Assembly: GCF_000005505.3 (NCBI RefSeq) | Contig: NC_016131.3 | Location: 50,515,355-50,579,354, forward strand | From: Brachypodium distachyon | Taxonomy: Eukaryota > Streptophyta > Magnoliopsida > Poales > Poaceae | DNA: 64,000 nt | Direction: 5' to 3' | Shown here: positions 61,824 to 64,000 of the stretch, in pieces | How positions within the stretch are numbered: the stretch's first letter is position 1 | Layout: each line of letters begins with the position of its first letter | The notes under the pieces: generated by a model | What the model was told of the DNA's origin: nothing | What the model saw: the letters and a program-made list of their open reading frames with translations, nothing else | Database searches by the model: none | Translations under genes and position numbers: made by a program

Positions 61824-64000
61824 GAAGAGAAGACCTTTGAATGTTCCGCGCCAAGTCGTCGACCAAGAGTTGACTTTGTGGTGTCCCCAAGTCTACGGCC
61901 CACGGTTAATCTCAGCCGTCGGTTCTTAACTCATCGGACGGTCTGCATGCATCGGCCAGCCATCCTAGCCATGCATGCTTGTGTTTCAAGCTACCAAGAA
62001 AAATTAATTAAGGGCAGCAACTAAATTAATTACGCACTGGTAAAAAAAAAGGATATAAGTCAAGGAGGTAAATTTCTGGGAAGTGAAGCTGCAGGAACGG
62101 GTCCTGGTCAGGTGAACCTAGTTTAAGACAGTGGTTACCTTAAACAAATCAAATGATGCGATCAGTGATCAGAAAAAGAGTAAATTAATTAATCATATAT
62201 TGAAGAATGAGGATGCAGAAGTCGTGGAACCATCGTCGATGGATGATTGGGACATATGTGCAGATATAGATGATAGATAATTACCATTTGCAGATACAAT
62301 TAAGCTCAAGTGCACAGTAATTAATTAAGTTTGCCTCACTGGGAAAAGAAATTAAATTAAAGTCTTTGTTACAGGACAAGTGTAATATAATGGACAATAT
62401 ATTGGGCATGTGAACACATGCCAGCTATATATAGAGATTAGAGAGGTATCACAGAATGGTGATCAATTGCTGATTATAATTAATTATGTTGGATGCAAGT
62501 AGTCTTAGATTAGCAGTACAACTTACTGGTACTATTATTGGGTTGGAACCAACCAATTAATGCAGGTGAAGAACTAGTCTTTGTATGAAAATATAGGCCA
62601 AGAGGGAAGCTAGCATTTGGTGCGTGTATAGGACCAAGTAATACATATCCACTTGATCGAGTAGCTAGCTAGCTAGTTCGTTGTGCATTGCATTTGCATC
62701 AATGTATATATGTGATTGATCAATTAGTCAGGTCCCCATTCTGTCAGACGTCCCAATAAAACCACTCTGGATTTGGTCATTTGGAGCAGCTAGCCTGAAT
62801 GTCAGGGTCGGCACACGCAGTGGTTTCTGATATTGTGCCAGATGGGCATTTCTATTTCAATTCAGAAACGAGTATATCTTTGCTTTTTCTTTGGAGAAAC
62901 ACAAGAAGATCTTCACTAAACAATTCCAACGCGCGTTACATAAAACCCATGAAAAAACTACGAAAAACAACCTGGTTCTTACACAAGTCTCCGGCTTCTT
63001 CTTCATTTGCCAGGAGAGTCGTCGGCCCGCTGCCACATGCGAGGTGTTTTAGATAACCTCGTTGTTTTCCTTTCATTGACAGTCGGACGCGGTGCTCCCA
63101 CCCGAACTGTGCTTGATCATAGCTCTGCCAGTCGACGTGAATGTCCGTCGTCTGCCGAAGAAGTTCACGATTTGTCTGAACACTCGCCTGCGAGGGAGGC
63201 GGGAGCGGGCAGCCGGAGAACAAGAAGCCGAGGATCAAGCACCGTTTGGTAAAGCCACGCTTTCTCTAATTTCTTGTGTTTCCTTTGGGTTTCCTCCAAT
63301 AGCTCACACGCATTCACAAGAAAGGTTAATACATTGACGAGACGAGAGAGGTTAATTTGGAGTACTGGAACTTTCATGGATGGATGTTAGGTAGAGCTAA
63401 CACAAATTGATCCTCTCCGATGTGTTAGACAAATCGATCGATCGAACAATAAGTTTATATATATACATGTTCAGAGGAAAGGTAGTTTTGATGTTAAAAA
63501 TAGAGATGTTAGCTACTACTACATGCAACTGCTATGAATATGATGGCAGCTTTGCATGATCACACTGGCCTAAGGTGACGGTATGTGTTATATACCATCC
63601 AATTAGTGTGAATAGGGTACACACTGAACGCCATTTAATTTGTATGAACACAGAAGCACATTAGCTATCAGAGGTTGTATGCAGTGCATATTCAGGTCAT
63701 TCATGGAGTACTAACGAAAACAATTTTTTTCTCAAATTTCATTAAGAAGAAGGCGCAAGAAACACAAATACACAACAAAGGATCCCCAATGGGACTCGAA
63801 AAAAGAAAGAAAAAAGAAAAGAACAAGGAAAAAAACTCATCCACTCTGTTGTGCAGTGCATTCAGGTGCTCTGTTCGACCCTATCCACTCTGCATTTGGC
63901 AGTAGTAGTAGCCGATCGAAATCGACCTTAATTGGTTATCTCATCTGAGATCGATCTGTCTGAATCCCTCTCCGACCCAAAACCACTATTGTTTTCTGGC
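61824..64000. other. Intergenic, no gene recognised
   Basis: AT-rich DNA with short (gcta)n and (atgc)n stretches (for example near 62663-62675) that include the distal promoter of the B3 gene. The ORFs here show no family resemblance. The segment 62990-63250 is less AT-rich with a possible exon-like frame but nothing recognisable. Confidence 0.5.

Overview
This window is nuclear DNA of a grass, most probably rice (Oryza). Evidence: GT-AG introns, very GC-rich first exons beside AT-rich introns and spacers, at least nine Stowaway-type miniature elements (CTCCCTCC termini, TA target duplications), a Ty3/gypsy element of the Tat type, a solo LTR of the BARE-1/RIRE1 type, and plant-only gene families (WAT1-related transporters, PMEI, BEL1-like homeobox, RAV-type B3, alpha-expansin, CC-NLRs). 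There are no operons. Exon coordinates were read by hand from splice sites and checked for reading-frame closure.

Layout. 1-10670: 5' LTR and most of the interior of a decayed Tat-type retrotransposon on the minus strand, with an intron-bearing antisense gene on the plus strand. 11114-11551 (-): RING-H2 E3 ligase of the BRH1 type. 12.0-13.6 kb: four MITEs. 16511-18274 and 19244-21233 (+): tandem WAT1/EamA transporter genes. 21738-22322 (+): PMEI-domain inhibitor. 23356-23811: 5'-truncated LINE with a target duplication. 24003-28687 (+): ten-exon CDC48C/NVL-type AAA ATPase. 31121-34718 (-): CC-NLR with a frameshift and an in-frame stop. 36947-42016 (+): R2R3-MYB whose reading frame continues through a canonical intron into an intact CC-NLR, so probably one MYB-NLR fusion gene, divergently arranged with the broken NLR. 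43483-44630 (+): phosphoglycerate-mutase-like histidine phosphatase (AT74 type). 45645-48355 (-): BEL1-like homeobox gene. 49402-57409: three-level nest, a Stowaway MITE split by a solo LTR that is split by a 6.0-kb Mutator-like element. 58967-60167 (+): alpha-expansin. 61161-61742 (-): B3 transcription factor with an RLFGV motif. The remainder to 64000 shows no gene.

Most genes are unrelated neighbours. The biologically linked unit is the divergent NLR locus at 31-42 kb, which has the geometry of a sensor/helper NLR pair: one partner carries a fused DNA-binding domain (a possible integrated decoy) and the other is disrupted. A 9-bp-TSD Mutator-type element sits in the intron just before the kinase-2 motif of the fusion gene. 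The second notable feature is the nested insertion at 49-57 kb, in which every boundary can be placed to the base.
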